Below, piece by piece: positions 25,101 to 33,576 of a stretch of DNA of 64,000 nt. Both the position numbers and the translations under genes were made by a program. Every line of letters begins with the position of its first letter. The stretch's first letter is position 1. The notes beneath the pieces were generated by a model, which did not search any database, was not told the origin of the DNA, and saw nothing but the letters and a program-made list of their open reading frames with translations. Source of the stretch: Shimia_B sp039815465 (lineage in GTDB: Bacteria > Pseudomonadota > Alphaproteobacteria > Rhodobacterales > Rhodobacteraceae); assembly GCA_039815465.1 (NCBI GenBank), contig JBCBZG010000013.1:37394-101393 (forward strand), given 5' to 3'.

Positions 25101-26000
25101 TCAAGCCGACGGCCCTGGCCCGAGCTCTGCCGCCAGCACATCCCAGATCGCGCGGATGCGGGGCGTGCGGCGCATGGCCTCTGACGTGGTCAGCCACATG
25201 GGCAACCCCTCAATCTCAAAGGGCAGAGGCACGCGGTCCACCCTGGGGTCCCGATCCCCCATGGCGCAGGGCGCAAAACCAATACCGCAGCCCGCCGCGA
25301 CGAGCTCCCACTGGGTGAGCGGGTCATCGCAGCGGGTGGCGAACATATCGCGCCGCGCTGGGAACCCGCGCGCGATCATCCCGTCGAGGATGCGGCGGTC
25401 TGTGTCATAGCCCACCAGATCGAGCTCAAAGATTTCGGCCACGCTCTCCGGCCGCCCCATTCGGTCAAGGAATTCGCGCCCCGCATAGAGCCCGATGTCG
25501 AAGGTGCCTAGGAACTGCGTGATCAGATCCGGCTGCTCGGGGCGGTACATCCTCACCGCGATATCACTGTCACCAAAGGTCAGGTTCTCACTGTCGTCAC
25601 TGGGCACCAGGTCGATCTGTACGCCAGGGTAGCGGCGGCGCGCAGTCGCGATCACGGGCGGCACGACTGTGAAGGCCACATTGACCGATGCGGTGATCCG
25701 CACGCTGCCCGTCAGCTCCGTTTCGCGGGCGGCGGCGGCAACGCGGATGTCGTTCATGGCCCGCGCCATGGCGCGCGCGGCGGGCAAGATCGCTTCGCCC
25801 ATCTCGGTCAGCGCGAGGCCCTTGGCATGGCGCGCGAAAAGCCGGGCACGCAGCGCGTCTTCGATGGCTTTCACCTGGCGCCCCAGCGTGGGTTGGCTCG
25901 CCCCCAGCCGCCGTGCCGCCGCGCTAAGGGAGCCTTCCTCCGCCACGGCGAGAAAGGCGCGCACAAGGGACCAATCGAGGGTTCTGAGCCGTTCATCCAT
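25101..26000 (-). CDS. LysR family transcriptional regulator
   Basis: 299 residues. The N-terminal winged HTH is clear (LVRAFLAVAEEGSLSAAARRLGASQPTLGRQVKAIEDAL at 12-50). The effector domain starts near residue 90 (GSVRITASVNVAFTVVPPVI). It is divergent from an NAD-dependent epimerase gene with 92 bases between, so that gene is the likely target, together with autoregulation. The inducer is unknown. A dyad lies immediately upstream of its start codon. Confidence 0.92.
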   Translation of the reverse strand: MDERLRTLDWSLVRAFLAVAEEGSLSAAARRLGASQPTLGRQVKAIEDALRARLFARHAKGLALTEMGEAILPAARAMARAMNDIRVAAAARETELTGSVRITASVNVAFTVVPPVIATARRRYPGVQIDLVPSDDSENLTFGDSDIAVRMYRPEQPDLITQFLGTFDIGLYAGREFLDRMGRPESVAEIFELDLVGYDTDRRILDGMIARGFPARRDMFATRCDDPLTQWELVAAGCGIGFAPCAMGDRDPRVDRVPLPFEIEGLPMWLTTSEAMRRTPRIRAIWDVLAAELGPGPSA

Positions 26001-26007
26001 TCACAAA

Positions 26008-26021
26008 TGAATACCCATTCA
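26008..26021. promoter_or_regulatory. Candidate LysR-type operator
   Basis: TGAAT (26008-26012), four bases, ATTCA (26017-26021): a short palindrome of the T-N-A type used by LysR regulators, eight bases beyond the LysR start codon in the divergent gap. Confidence 0.45.
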
Positions 26022-26092
26022 GCGTTTCTGGTCAATTCCGCGCAGCGCACCCGGCAGATATGTTCACCGCATAGAGACAGGAGACCCAGACA

Positions 26093-27013
26093 ATGACCCC
26101 AATCGTGCTCATCCTCGGCGGCTCGGGCCGCTTTGGCCGCCACGCTGCGAAAGCCTTTGAAACCGCCGGTTGGGAGGTGCGCCAGTTCCGTCGCGGCACG
26201 GACACCCTATGGGACGCCGCCTGGGGCGCCCATGTCATCGTGAACGCTTGGAACATGCCGCCAAACCGTTGGAAACAGGAGGCGCTGAAGGCCCATGAAA
26301 GCGTGATCGAGGTCGCGCAAGCCTCTGGCGCGACGGTGATTGTGCCGGGGAACGTCTATAACTTTGGCGCGGACATGCCTGCCCTGCTTGGCGCGGAAAC
26401 GCCCCACAACGCAAAGACGCCCTATGGGCGCATCCGCACCCAGATCGAAGCCGCCTACCGCACGTCCGGGGTGCGTACGATCATCCTCCGCGCCGGTGAC
26501 TTCCTCGATGATGAGCCATCGGGGAATTGGTTTGACGAAGTGATGGCCAAAACGCTGCCAAAGGGCCGGTTGACCTATCCAGGGTCCCTGGATGTGCCTC
26601 ATGCCTGGGCTTTCTTGCCCGATATGGCGCGCGCCGCTGTTGCGCTGGCCGAACGGCGCGACACGCTGCCAGCCTTTGCCGATATCCCCTATGCGGGGCT
26701 CACGTTCACGGGGGCGGAACTGGCGGCGGCGATCTCCCGCGCGGCGGGGCGGGAGATAACGGTAAAACCGATGTCTTGGGCGGCGATCAGGCTCCTCCAG
26801 CCGGTGTGGCCGCTGGCGCGCTATTTGGTGTCGATGCGCTACCTGTGGCGCGTGCCCCACGGGCTCGACCCAGCGCCGCTGCGCGCACTGCTGCCCGATC
26901 ACCGCGATAGCAGCGCGGAAGCTGCCCTAGCCGCCGCTATCGAGCACCAGATCCGCCCAAACGGGGTGGTGCCGGGTGAAGCGGATGTCGCCCTTGGGCG
27001 TGGGCACGTCTGA
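26093..27013 (+). CDS. NAD-dependent epimerase/dehydratase family (extended SDR-like) protein
   Basis: 306 residues, preceded by GGAGAC. The nucleotide-binding motif GGSGRFGRH lies at residues 9-17, followed by a Rossmann fold. The catalytic Tyr-x3-Lys of classical extended SDRs is not obvious; KTPYGRIRTQIE at about 107 is the nearest match, with Arg in place of Lys. The C-terminal substrate domain holds FTGAELAAAISRAAGREITVKPMSW. Substrate is unknown. Its last 29 codons are antisense to the end of the convergent EEP gene, which is unusual and may mean the original stop codon was lost. Regulation by the divergent LysR is likely. Confidence 0.82.
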   Translation: MTPIVLILGGSGRFGRHAAKAFETAGWEVRQFRRGTDTLWDAAWGAHVIVNAWNMPPNRWKQEALKAHESVIEVAQASGATVIVPGNVYNFGADMPALLGAETPHNAKTPYGRIRTQIEAAYRTSGVRTIILRAGDFLDDEPSGNWFDEVMAKTLPKGRLTYPGSLDVPHAWAFLPDMARAAVALAERRDTLPAFADIPYAGLTFTGAELAAAISRAAGREITVKPMSWAAIRLLQPVWPLARYLVSMRYLWRVPHGLDPAPLRALLPDHRDSSAEAALAAAIEHQIRPNGVVPGEADVALGRGHV

Positions 27014-28024
27014 CCAGGCCACGCCAGCCGCCACGACCCGCCAATGGGTCGTGGGAAGCACGTAGCTCACCCGCAGTTTGCCCGCACTCTCCGCGCCAAA
27101 ATCCGCGCTGGGCTGACCGGGGTGTGGGTCTTGGAGGCGCGGGTCCGCGAGCAGCGTTGCCGCAACCTCCCGCTGACCGGCCCCGCCATCTGGATCGAGG
27201 TTAAGGTTCGCGGCGATCACCACTGGCCCGTCCACAGCTCCCAACATGTCAAGCAGCAGACGCAGCTCATCGGCATTGCGGTACCCGTTGCGGTCCTCCG
27301 GCCCGTCAAAGACCGGCGCTGTGGCATGAGCGGTCAAAAGCGTGAACGTCCCGCTGGGCGCGGCCACGTCAATCGCCCAATGCGCCGTGGTGGACAGCCG
27401 CTGCGCTGCGCGCGCCTCTGCGGACAAGAAAGGGCTGCCATCGGAGGATACGGGCAAAGTGGCCCAAGGAAGGTCCGCCCAGATATCGGCGGTCCGCTCC
27501 GCTACGAGCGTCAGGGGGTAGCGCGACAGAACGGCCATTGCGCCTTGTCCAGAAAACCAGCCGTAGCCTTGCGCATCACGGGGGCCTCCCACCGTGCCGT
27601 CCCCGTCGAGATCGACGCCGCTCCGACGCCCTGTATTCGGCGCCGCGCTCAGCCAATGTGCATAGCCCGCCCGACCTGCCAAGGTTGCGATGGCTTGCCC
27701 GCCGAAATCATAGTCGATCCCTTGGAGCACCCAGACATCCGCATTCACGTCCTCCATTTGCGCCAGGACATGGGCGATATCGAGGGCGTCCCGCCCGAGA
27801 TCGCGCAGGAATAAGCCCGGATGGCGGCGTTCAAGCTCTGTATGGTAGGTGGCGATGCGGACGGGGTCGGCGGCCACAGCTCCCGTTAGGAAGCAGAGCG
27901 CTAGGCCAGCGCCTCGTCCTCGCCAAACTCGGCGTAGCGGCGACGTCGCGCGTCGTCGATCATATGGGCCACGCGGCCCAAAGCGATGCCGCGCATAACA
28001 AGCGAGCTTGGCAAAAAGGCCCAT
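26927..28024 (-). CDS. Endonuclease/exonuclease/phosphatase (EEP) domain protein, probably exported
   Basis: 365 residues from the only in-frame ATG (28024), which overlaps the upstream gene by 124 bases and lacks a ribosome site, so the true start is uncertain. A hydrophobic run GAGLALCFLTGAVAADP near residue 40 looks like a signal peptide, suggesting export. The EEP core begins VRIATYHTEL; it includes DVWVLQGIDYDFGG, VVIAANLNLDPDGG and the closing His motif RFTRHHPVWADLVL. In intact enzymes the opening Asn and Glu bind metal. Here TYHTEL replaces the usual TWNLE-type Asn and LQGID replaces LQEV, so activity should be doubted. The gene's 3' end overlaps the convergent epimerase by 87 bases. 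Confidence 0.72.
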   Translation of the reverse strand: MGLFAKLACYARHRFGPRGPYDRRRATSPLRRVWRGRGAGLALCFLTGAVAADPVRIATYHTELERRHPGLFLRDLGRDALDIAHVLAQMEDVNADVWVLQGIDYDFGGQAIATLAGRAGYAHWLSAAPNTGRRSGVDLDGDGTVGGPRDAQGYGWFSGQGAMAVLSRYPLTLVAERTADIWADLPWATLPVSSDGSPFLSAEARAAQRLSTTAHWAIDVAAPSGTFTLLTAHATAPVFDGPEDRNGYRNADELRLLLDMLGAVDGPVVIAANLNLDPDGGAGQREVAATLLADPRLQDPHPGQPSADFGAESAGKLRVSYVLPTTHWRVVAAGVAWSDVPTPKGDIRFTRHHPVWADLVLDSGG

Positions 28025-28737
28025 AGGATAAGCGTCCAGACCAGTGCTTGGGGTGCTTCAAGCGCGAGCGGCGTGCCCGCGCCGGTGAGAACAGAAATCC
28101 CCGCCGGGATCACGAATGGCAGCAAAACCCCTAACAAAAGGTAAACGCGGGCATCCCGCTGGAGGCGATGGACAACGTCCCCGCCCGCCGTTGGGTCAAA
28201 GGTGGGCAAGTTTACCCACACGTTGAACGCCAACTCTCGCCCCGGCCAGGACCCGCCCCGCGACAGGGCAAAGAATACCGCGATCGAGATGAGCGACCCA
28301 AGATAGCTGATCGCCGCGAGCGTGCGGATGTCGTGCACAGCCTGGGTGCTCATGTCGGGTGGCAACGCCAGGAGGATGTTGCGCACAGGACTGAACGGCA
28401 GGTCAAACAGCCGCCCGATTGCGCCGCCCAAAGCGGCGAAAAGCTCTGATATCAGCGTGGGTTGATAGTCGCCGCGCAACATCAGCGTCAGCGCCGCCAG
28501 GGTCAGAAACGCGGCCCCAAAGCGAAGTCGATTGTAGGGCGGCGCATCGCGAAATTCAACGACACTAGGATATTCAGACATGTATTCGAGGAACGTGATC
28601 GCCGCTGCCGAAAGCGCAATGAGCGCTACAACATCGGACATCCGCTCGCCATGGCTGGGCAGCATGAGCCCGGGGGTCATGACAAAAAGCACTACCAAAA
28701 GCGCACGCGTCAGCGCACCAGCCAGTCGTGAAGACAC
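27901..28737 (-). CDS. Multi-pass membrane protein of unknown function
   Basis: 278 residues from GTG 28737, which follows a GGAG; a TTG two codons earlier and an ATG at 28803 are alternatives. Hydrophobic segments lie near residues 5-25, 38-55, 73-90, 145-165, 203-228 and 238-258, giving about six spans. A charged C-terminal tail follows (DDARRRRYAEFGEDEALA). A short AHMIDDARRRRYAEFG motif and DPTAGGDVVHRLQRDARVY stand out, but I do not recognise the family. It overlaps the downstream EEP gene and may be cotranscribed with it. Confidence 0.7.
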   Translation of the reverse strand: MSSRLAGALTRALLVVLFVMTPGLMLPSHGERMSDVVALIALSAAAITFLEYMSEYPSVVEFRDAPPYNRLRFGAAFLTLAALTLMLRGDYQPTLISELFAALGGAIGRLFDLPFSPVRNILLALPPDMSTQAVHDIRTLAAISYLGSLISIAVFFALSRGGSWPGRELAFNVWVNLPTFDPTAGGDVVHRLQRDARVYLLLGVLLPFVIPAGISVLTGAGTPLALEAPQALVWTLILWAFLPSSLVMRGIALGRVAHMIDDARRRRYAEFGEDEALA

Positions 28738-28992
28738 TGCCAAAACCTCAACTCCGGACGACGCAGATACGATGCCTGTGCCTTGTCCCAAAAGTATTCC
28801 CACGCACGTTGGCGCAGGTGCCTCATTCTTGCCTTGATTGTGCCCCGATCCCTGCGGCGCGGCAAGCGCGGGGGGCGGACGGGCTCTTCTTTTTGCCCAG
28901 CGCGTTGAAACTATTGTCTTTGCGCATCACTTCGACCGTGCCCTTGGGGCCAGGCGCCGCGCGCCCCCAAGATGTTGTGTGGCCAAATTGTG

Positions 28993-29598
28993 TCAGAGCC
29001 AGGGCCGCGCTCCAGCCGCCTGCGCCTCAAAGCGGTCGATCTCCTCCGCTTTTTCCAGGGTGAGCCCGATGTCATCGAGCCCGTGAAGCAGGCAGTGCTT
29101 GCGGAACGGGTCAATGTCAAAGCCCACGACCTCCCCATCCGACGACGTCACCGTCTGCGCCGCAAGATCCACGCTCATCCGCGCATTCGCGCCTTTACCC
29201 GCGTCTGCCATCAAGAGCTCCAGCTCCGCGGGTGTAACCACCACGGGCAAAATCCCGTTCTTGAAGCAGTTGTTGTAAAAGATGTCGGCGAAACTCGTGG
29301 AAATCACGCAGCGGATCCCGAAATCGAGCAGTGCCCAGGGGGCGTGCTCCCGGCTCGACCCGGTGCCGAAATTGTCGCCCGCCACCAGGATTTGCGCCTC
29401 CCGGTAGGCAGGCTGGTTCAGCACGAAGTCCGGCACCTCGTTCCCATCCATGTCATAGCGCATCTCAAAAAACGCACTGACGCCCAGCCCTGTCCGCTTG
29501 ATCGTCTTCAGAAACTGCTTGGGCAGGATCATATCGGTGTCGATATTGATCAGCGGCATAGGCGCGGCGATGCCAGTGAGGGTGGTGAATTTTTCCAT
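28993..29598 (-). CDS. leuD: 3-isopropylmalate dehydratase small subunit
   Basis: 201 residues. It is the swivelling domain partner of LeuC in the isomerisation of 2- to 3-isopropylmalate. Motifs: PLINIDTDMILPKQFLKTI at residue 15, NFGTGSSREHAPWALLDFGIRCVIS near 77, and FADIFYNNCFKNGILPV near 103. Normal length. It lies 212 bases downstream of leuC on the same strand. Confidence 0.97.
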   Translation of the reverse strand: MEKFTTLTGIAAPMPLINIDTDMILPKQFLKTIKRTGLGVSAFFEMRYDMDGNEVPDFVLNQPAYREAQILVAGDNFGTGSSREHAPWALLDFGIRCVISTSFADIFYNNCFKNGILPVVVTPAELELLMADAGKGANARMSVDLAAQTVTSSDGEVVGFDIDPFRKHCLLHGLDDIGLTLEKAEEIDRFEAQAAGARPWL

Positions 29599-29810
29599 AC
29601 CTGTGCGCCTTTCTGACTGACTTAGCTCAAGTATCCGTGTCGCGCGCTTGCGGCAAGCTTGCCGGCCGCGCGGCGATGTAGACTAGGGCAGCGCGAGGCT
29701 GCGTGCCCATCGCTCTGCGCCAAGGGCGCGGCCCATCAGTGTAAACAGAACGATCTTGCGGCGTGGAGCTACCGGAGCTTCGCCGAATTGAAGTACGACA
29801 GTGTTGCTGA
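29599..29810. other. leuC-leuD intergenic gap
   Basis: About 210 bases between leuC and leuD. A short minus-strand frame ending near 29690 (reading VVLQFGEAP, then RRKIVLFTLMGRALGAERW) is the only candidate for a small gene. It has no clear ribosome site or ATG and is not annotated as coding. Confidence 0.4.
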
Positions 29811-31226
29811 TCAGCCGTCCCCAAGCTCCCGCACATCCGTCAGCCGCCCTGTCACTGCTGCCGCGGCGGCCATCGCTGGCGACATCAGGTGGGTACGCGA
29901 GCCGCGGCCCTGGCGGCCTTCGAAGTTGCGGTTGGAGGTGGAGGCGCAGCGCACGCCCGCACCGATCTGGTCGGGGTTCATGCCCAGACACATCGAGCAG
30001 CCCGCGAGGCGCCACTCAAAGCCTGCTTCCTTAAAGACGTCTGCGAGCCCCTCTTCCTCCGCTTGGAGCCGCACGAGGCCTGATCCGGGGACCACGATAG
30101 CCGTGGTCAAACGCGTGCTGATCTTGCGCCCGCGCAGGATTTCCGCGGCGGCGCGCAGGTCCTCGATGCGGCCGTTGGTGCAGGAGCCTAGGAAAACGGC
30201 CTCGATCTCGATGTCTTGCAGCCGGGTGCCTGGTTCCAGCCCCATGTAGTCGAGAGACCGCGCCGCGGCGGCGACTTTGCCGCCCTCGAAGTCTTCTGGC
30301 GCGGGCACAACGCCCGTGATCGGCAACACGTCCTCTGGCGAGGTGCCCCAGGTCACGACTGGGGCGATGTCGGCGGCATCAATCGTCACCGCCTTATCCC
30401 AGGCGGCGTCTGAGTCCGACACGAGCGTCCGCCACCAGGTCACCGCGGCCTCCCACATGGCGCCCTTGGGCGCGTGAGGGCGTCCGCGCACGTAATTGAA
30501 CGTGGTCTCGTCCGGCGCGATCAGCCCGGCCCGCGCGCCGCCTTCGATGGCGAGGTTGCAGATCGTCATGCGCCCTTCCATCGACAGGTGCTGGATGGTG
30601 TCGCCGCAGTATTCGATCACGTGGCCGGTGCCGCCCCCGGTGCCCGTCACCCCGATGACGTGCAGCGCGATGTCTTTAGCCGTGACCCCCGGGCGCAGAG
30701 CGCCGGTGACCTCAACCTTCATGTTCTTGGCCTTTTTCTGGATCAGCGTCTGGGTGGCGAGCACATGCTCCACCTCTGACGTGCCGATGCCATGGGCCAA
30801 TGCGCCAAAAGCCCCGTGGGTGGGCGTATGGCTGTCGCCGCACACGATGGTGCAGCCCGGCAGCGTCCAGCCCTGTTCTGGCCCGACGATATGGACAATC
30901 CCCTGCCGGATATCGTTCATGTCGTAATAGTTCGGCAGATTGAACGCCGCGACATTGGCATGCAGCGCCTCGACCTGGATGCGGCTTTCCTCGTTCTCGA
31001 TCCCGCGCGCGCGGTCCCAGGTGGTGGGGACATTGTGGTCAGGGACGACGATGGTTTTGTCCGGCGCCCGCACGGCGCGCCCGGCCAGCGCAAGGCCCTC
31101 GAACGCCTGGGGGGAGGTCACTTCGTGCACAAAATGCCGGTCGATATAAAGGAGCCCCGTCCCATCCTCTGACGTGCTCACCAGATGGGCGTCCCAGATC
31201 TTGTCGTACAGCGTTTTGCCAGCCAT
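29811..31226 (-). CDS. leuC: 3-isopropylmalate dehydratase large subunit
   Basis: 471 residues from ATG 31226 (MAGKTLYDKIW), preceded by a purine-rich GGGGGA; the longer frame upstream is shadow. It is an aconitase-family enzyme holding a 4Fe-4S cluster. Cluster ligands are seen in GSCTNGR and in CSMCLGMNPD, and the substrate region GDSHTPTHGAFGALAHGIGTSEVEHVLATQT is near residue 130. Normal length for the bacterial LeuC type. With leuD it catalyses step two of leucine synthesis; leuB is 4 kb away. Confidence 0.97.
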   Translation of the reverse strand: MAGKTLYDKIWDAHLVSTSEDGTGLLYIDRHFVHEVTSPQAFEGLALAGRAVRAPDKTIVVPDHNVPTTWDRARGIENEESRIQVEALHANVAAFNLPNYYDMNDIRQGIVHIVGPEQGWTLPGCTIVCGDSHTPTHGAFGALAHGIGTSEVEHVLATQTLIQKKAKNMKVEVTGALRPGVTAKDIALHVIGVTGTGGGTGHVIEYCGDTIQHLSMEGRMTICNLAIEGGARAGLIAPDETTFNYVRGRPHAPKGAMWEAAVTWWRTLVSDSDAAWDKAVTIDAADIAPVVTWGTSPEDVLPITGVVPAPEDFEGGKVAAAARSLDYMGLEPGTRLQDIEIEAVFLGSCTNGRIEDLRAAAEILRGRKISTRLTTAIVVPGSGLVRLQAEEEGLADVFKEAGFEWRLAGCSMCLGMNPDQIGAGVRCASTSNRNFEGRQGRGSRTHLMSPAMAAAAAVTGRLTDVRELGDG

Positions 31227-31359
31227 GGCTGCGTCCCCCTTGTGCACGCAGACGGTCACCGGTCGCCGCAAACGCGCCCGCAGCAGATACGCCCATCCCG
31301 CCAAGCGGGCAAGCCGCCGCCGAAGTGATCCGGATGCGCGGCAGGTGCGTAAAGAAATC

Positions 31360-32031
31360 ATGACCAAGATCAAACTCGCCGCGTTCAAACTGATCCACCT
31401 TGCGCTCATCGCTGCGCTGGCAGGGGCCGCTGTGGCTGCCGCGGCCTCCGCGACGGGGCAAGACATGTACAAAGGTTACGAACTTCCGCCCTATGAGGTG
31501 ATCGAGGGCCAAGGCGATATCGAGCTGCGCCGCTACGCGCCTCATATCCTGGCCGAGGTCGAGGTGCAGGGCAGCCAATCAAAGGCGATCAGCCGCGGCT
31601 TTCAGATGCTTGCCAACTACATCTTTGGTGGTAATGAGGCGGGCCAAAAGATCGCGATGACGGTGCCCGTTGGCCAGGTGCCCCAAGCGCCCCAGGCGCC
31701 CGAGGCGCGCATGGCCGAAAGCTGGACGGTGAGCTTTATGATGCCCGCCCGTTTTAACCGCGACACGCTGCCCCGGGCAAAATCGTCCGCTATCACCTTT
31801 GTCACCACCGAGGCAGAGACGCTTTTGGTTGTGGGCTTCAAAGGCTTCCGAAACGAGCGGGCGCTTGCCAGCAAGACAGACACGCTCCTCGCCGAGGCGG
31901 AGCGCCGTGGGCTCACCCAAACGGGCGCGCCGCGCTACTTTTTCTACGATGGCCCCATGACGCCACCCTGGGCGCGCCGCAATGAGGTGGCGATCCCCGT
32001 TACGGGCATAAAAACCGCCCAAAGCTCCTAG
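31360..32031 (+). CDS. SOUL family heme-binding protein, exported
   Basis: 223 residues from ATG 31360. An N-terminal hydrophobic segment (LIHLALIAALAGAAVAAAASA) is a signal peptide or anchor. The SOUL/HBP fold follows: YELPPYEVIEGQGDIELRRYAPHILAEVEV at about 37-66, the FQMLANYIFGGN block, KIAMTVPV, and the C-terminal YFFYDGPMTPPWARRNEVAIPV. The family binds heme or porphyrin in eukaryotes; bacterial members are uncharacterised. It is divergent from leuC with 133 bases between. No terminator with a T run follows. Confidence 0.88.
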   Translation: MTKIKLAAFKLIHLALIAALAGAAVAAAASATGQDMYKGYELPPYEVIEGQGDIELRRYAPHILAEVEVQGSQSKAISRGFQMLANYIFGGNEAGQKIAMTVPVGQVPQAPQAPEARMAESWTVSFMMPARFNRDTLPRAKSSAITFVTTEAETLLVVGFKGFRNERALASKTDTLLAEAERRGLTQTGAPRYFFYDGPMTPPWARRNEVAIPVTGIKTAQSS

Positions 32032-32051
32032 CCGCGAAAACGACTTTTTAA

Positions 32052-32080
32052 CCCGTGCGCGCGTAGCCTGCGCGCATGGG
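32052..32080 (+). promoter_or_regulatory. Stem-loop covering the MCP-like gene start codon
   Basis: CCCGTGCGCGC (32052-32062) pairs with GCGCGCATGGG (32070-32080), 11 bp with one G-U, loop GTAGCCT. The ATG at 32076 is inside the stem. The loop hexamer TAGCCT (32064-32069) is also a -10-like box six bases before that ATG; if it is the promoter, the transcript would be leaderless and the stem would not form. Confidence 0.45.
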
Positions 32081-32825
32081 TGATTACGATGTCGACTTCG
32101 AAGTAGATTTCCCCGAAGGCGTCCGCGCGACGTCGCCTGATTCTGTGGCCTTTGCGGCTATGGAATCGTTACCGGTGCTGCTTCGTACGCATTGCATCCG
32201 CATCTGCATGTTCTCTAGCATCTGCAAGCTCAGTACAGATGCGGGCAGCATCGCCTCAGCGGCTGCGGGCGCATCGCGGGCGCTGAGCGGGTTCATCCGG
32301 CTCAACTCCGCGTTGACAGGCCGCGGCCCCCTGCCGGAGCTCCATGAGGAGGCACTGGCGTGGATGCGCGGCGTGGCCGACGCCAATGCCCACACGCTGC
32401 CGCCGCTCAGCGAATACGGCAAACGCGCGAGCGGGATTGTCAGCGCGCTCGAAACCGGAAAACCCGTCGACCCGAAGGAGATTGAGGCCCTTATTTCCTA
32501 CGTCTACAGCACATTCCACTACGCGGCGGTGGACCTGTCGGACGCCATCCGAGCCGCCCATCAAAAGATGCTGGAGGAGGAGCGTGAGCGCGCTGAGGAC
32601 GCCAGAAACTCCGCTCAGGAAGCCGTGGACCGCATCGATACAATCAGCCGAACCGTACGCCTCATCGCGCTGAACGCGGCGGTGGAGGCCGCGCGCGCCG
32701 GGGATGCGGGTCGAGGCTTTTCCGTGATCGCGCAGGAGATTAAGTCCCTCAGCGAGGCAACGGAAGAAGCGAGCGGCGATGTACGCGTAAGCCTCGACGG
32801 AATAATGCAAAACCTTCGGTTCTAA
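32076..32825 (+). CDS. Small soluble MCP-like signalling protein
   Basis: 249 residues, no membrane segment. The C-terminal third (about residues 165-245) is the tip of a methyl-accepting chemotaxis signalling domain: a coiled coil, then the hairpin core IALNAAVEAARAGDAGRGFSVIAQEIKSLSE. The usual E-rich hairpin is present but the protein ends soon after, so the returning helix is short. The N-terminal half (to about 150) is helical with three Cys and two His (RTHCIRICMFSSIC) and is not a recognised sensor. It could dock CheA/CheW or act as an independent coiled-coil sensor. No Shine-Dalgarno precedes ATG 32076; see the stem-loop there. Confidence 0.75.
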   Translation: MGDYDVDFEVDFPEGVRATSPDSVAFAAMESLPVLLRTHCIRICMFSSICKLSTDAGSIASAAAGASRALSGFIRLNSALTGRGPLPELHEEALAWMRGVADANAHTLPPLSEYGKRASGIVSALETGKPVDPKEIEALISYVYSTFHYAAVDLSDAIRAAHQKMLEEERERAEDARNSAQEAVDRIDTISRTVRLIALNAAVEAARAGDAGRGFSVIAQEIKSLSEATEEASGDVRVSLDGIMQNLRF

Positions 32826-32979
32826 ACGGCGAGCGTGCTTTAAAAGCGCAGTCGTCCAGCCGCGCGCGTCCCGTCGGCCAGGCCCGCAATTCAAGTTTCG
32901 CAGAGCTAACTTCCGAAACCCCTGGCATAGTAGCACGCGATCACCGACCATGCTCCGACAAAAACGGGAGCCGAGGTCC

Positions 32980-33414
32980 ATGAGTGAACCAAGCGACGAC
33001 GCGCTCAGTCGCGCCAAGCGCCGCAGCCAGCACGGGCGTCAACAAAGCGATGGTGTGCTCGTCATTCGCACCATCGCCATGCCAGCGGACACCAACCCAG
33101 CGGGCGATATCTTTGGCGGCTGGCTGATGTCGCAGATGGACCTCGCCGCTGGGAACATGGCCGGACGCGTGTCCCAAGGCCGTGGTGCCACCGTCGCGGT
33201 GGAAGCCATGCAGTTCCTGCGCCCTGTGAAAGTGGGGGATGAGGTAACGCTATACGCCTCATTGCGGAGCGTCGGGCGCACATCCATGCGCATCCACGTG
33301 GACGTCTGGGCGCGCCCACGCTTCGGGGACTCATCCGAAAAAGTGACGAGCGCGGATTTTGTGTTCGTGGCGTTGGACGAAAACGGCAAACCCCGCGCTA
33401 TCCCATCAACCTAG
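32980..33414 (+). CDS. YciA-like acyl-CoA thioesterase
   Basis: 144 residues from ATG 32980, preceded by a GAGG; an earlier ATG at 32950 is less likely. Single hotdog fold. The motif MPADTNPAGDIFGGWLMSQMDLAAG near residue 37 is diagnostic of the YciA/BACH group, with the catalytic Asp in SQMDLA, and AMQFLRPVKVGDEVTLYA follows. It hydrolyses acyl-CoA to free acid and CoA in the cytoplasm. Chain-length preference cannot be told from sequence. Lone gene. Confidence 0.9.
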   Translation: MSEPSDDALSRAKRRSQHGRQQSDGVLVIRTIAMPADTNPAGDIFGGWLMSQMDLAAGNMAGRVSQGRGATVAVEAMQFLRPVKVGDEVTLYASLRSVGRTSMRIHVDVWARPRFGDSSEKVTSADFVFVALDENGKPRAIPST

Positions 33415-33520
33415 CGCGCTGCGTCATATCCCCCGCTGCATTGAAAGCACGCGACCGGTTTGCTATTATCCGTCCTATGGCCAACGCCGGGCCCAGGCGG
33501 CGCGTTGAAAAAGGAGGACA

Positions 33521-33571
33521 ATGTCCTGTCTCTTTCGTCTGATGCGGCATCTGCCGCGGATGCAGGGGTGA
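33521..33571 (+). CDS. Possible 16-codon leader ORF upstream of rsfS
   Basis: ATG 33521 is preceded by the best ribosome site of the region (AAGGAGG ending four bases before it). It encodes 16 residues (MSCLFRLMRHLPRMQG) ending in TGA 33569-33571, and that stop overlaps an in-frame GTG of rsfS (GTGA). It may couple translation into rsfS, or mark a frameshifted older N terminus. No function is claimed. Confidence 0.4.
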   Translation: MSCLFRLMRHLPRMQG

Positions 33572-33576
33572 GCGCC

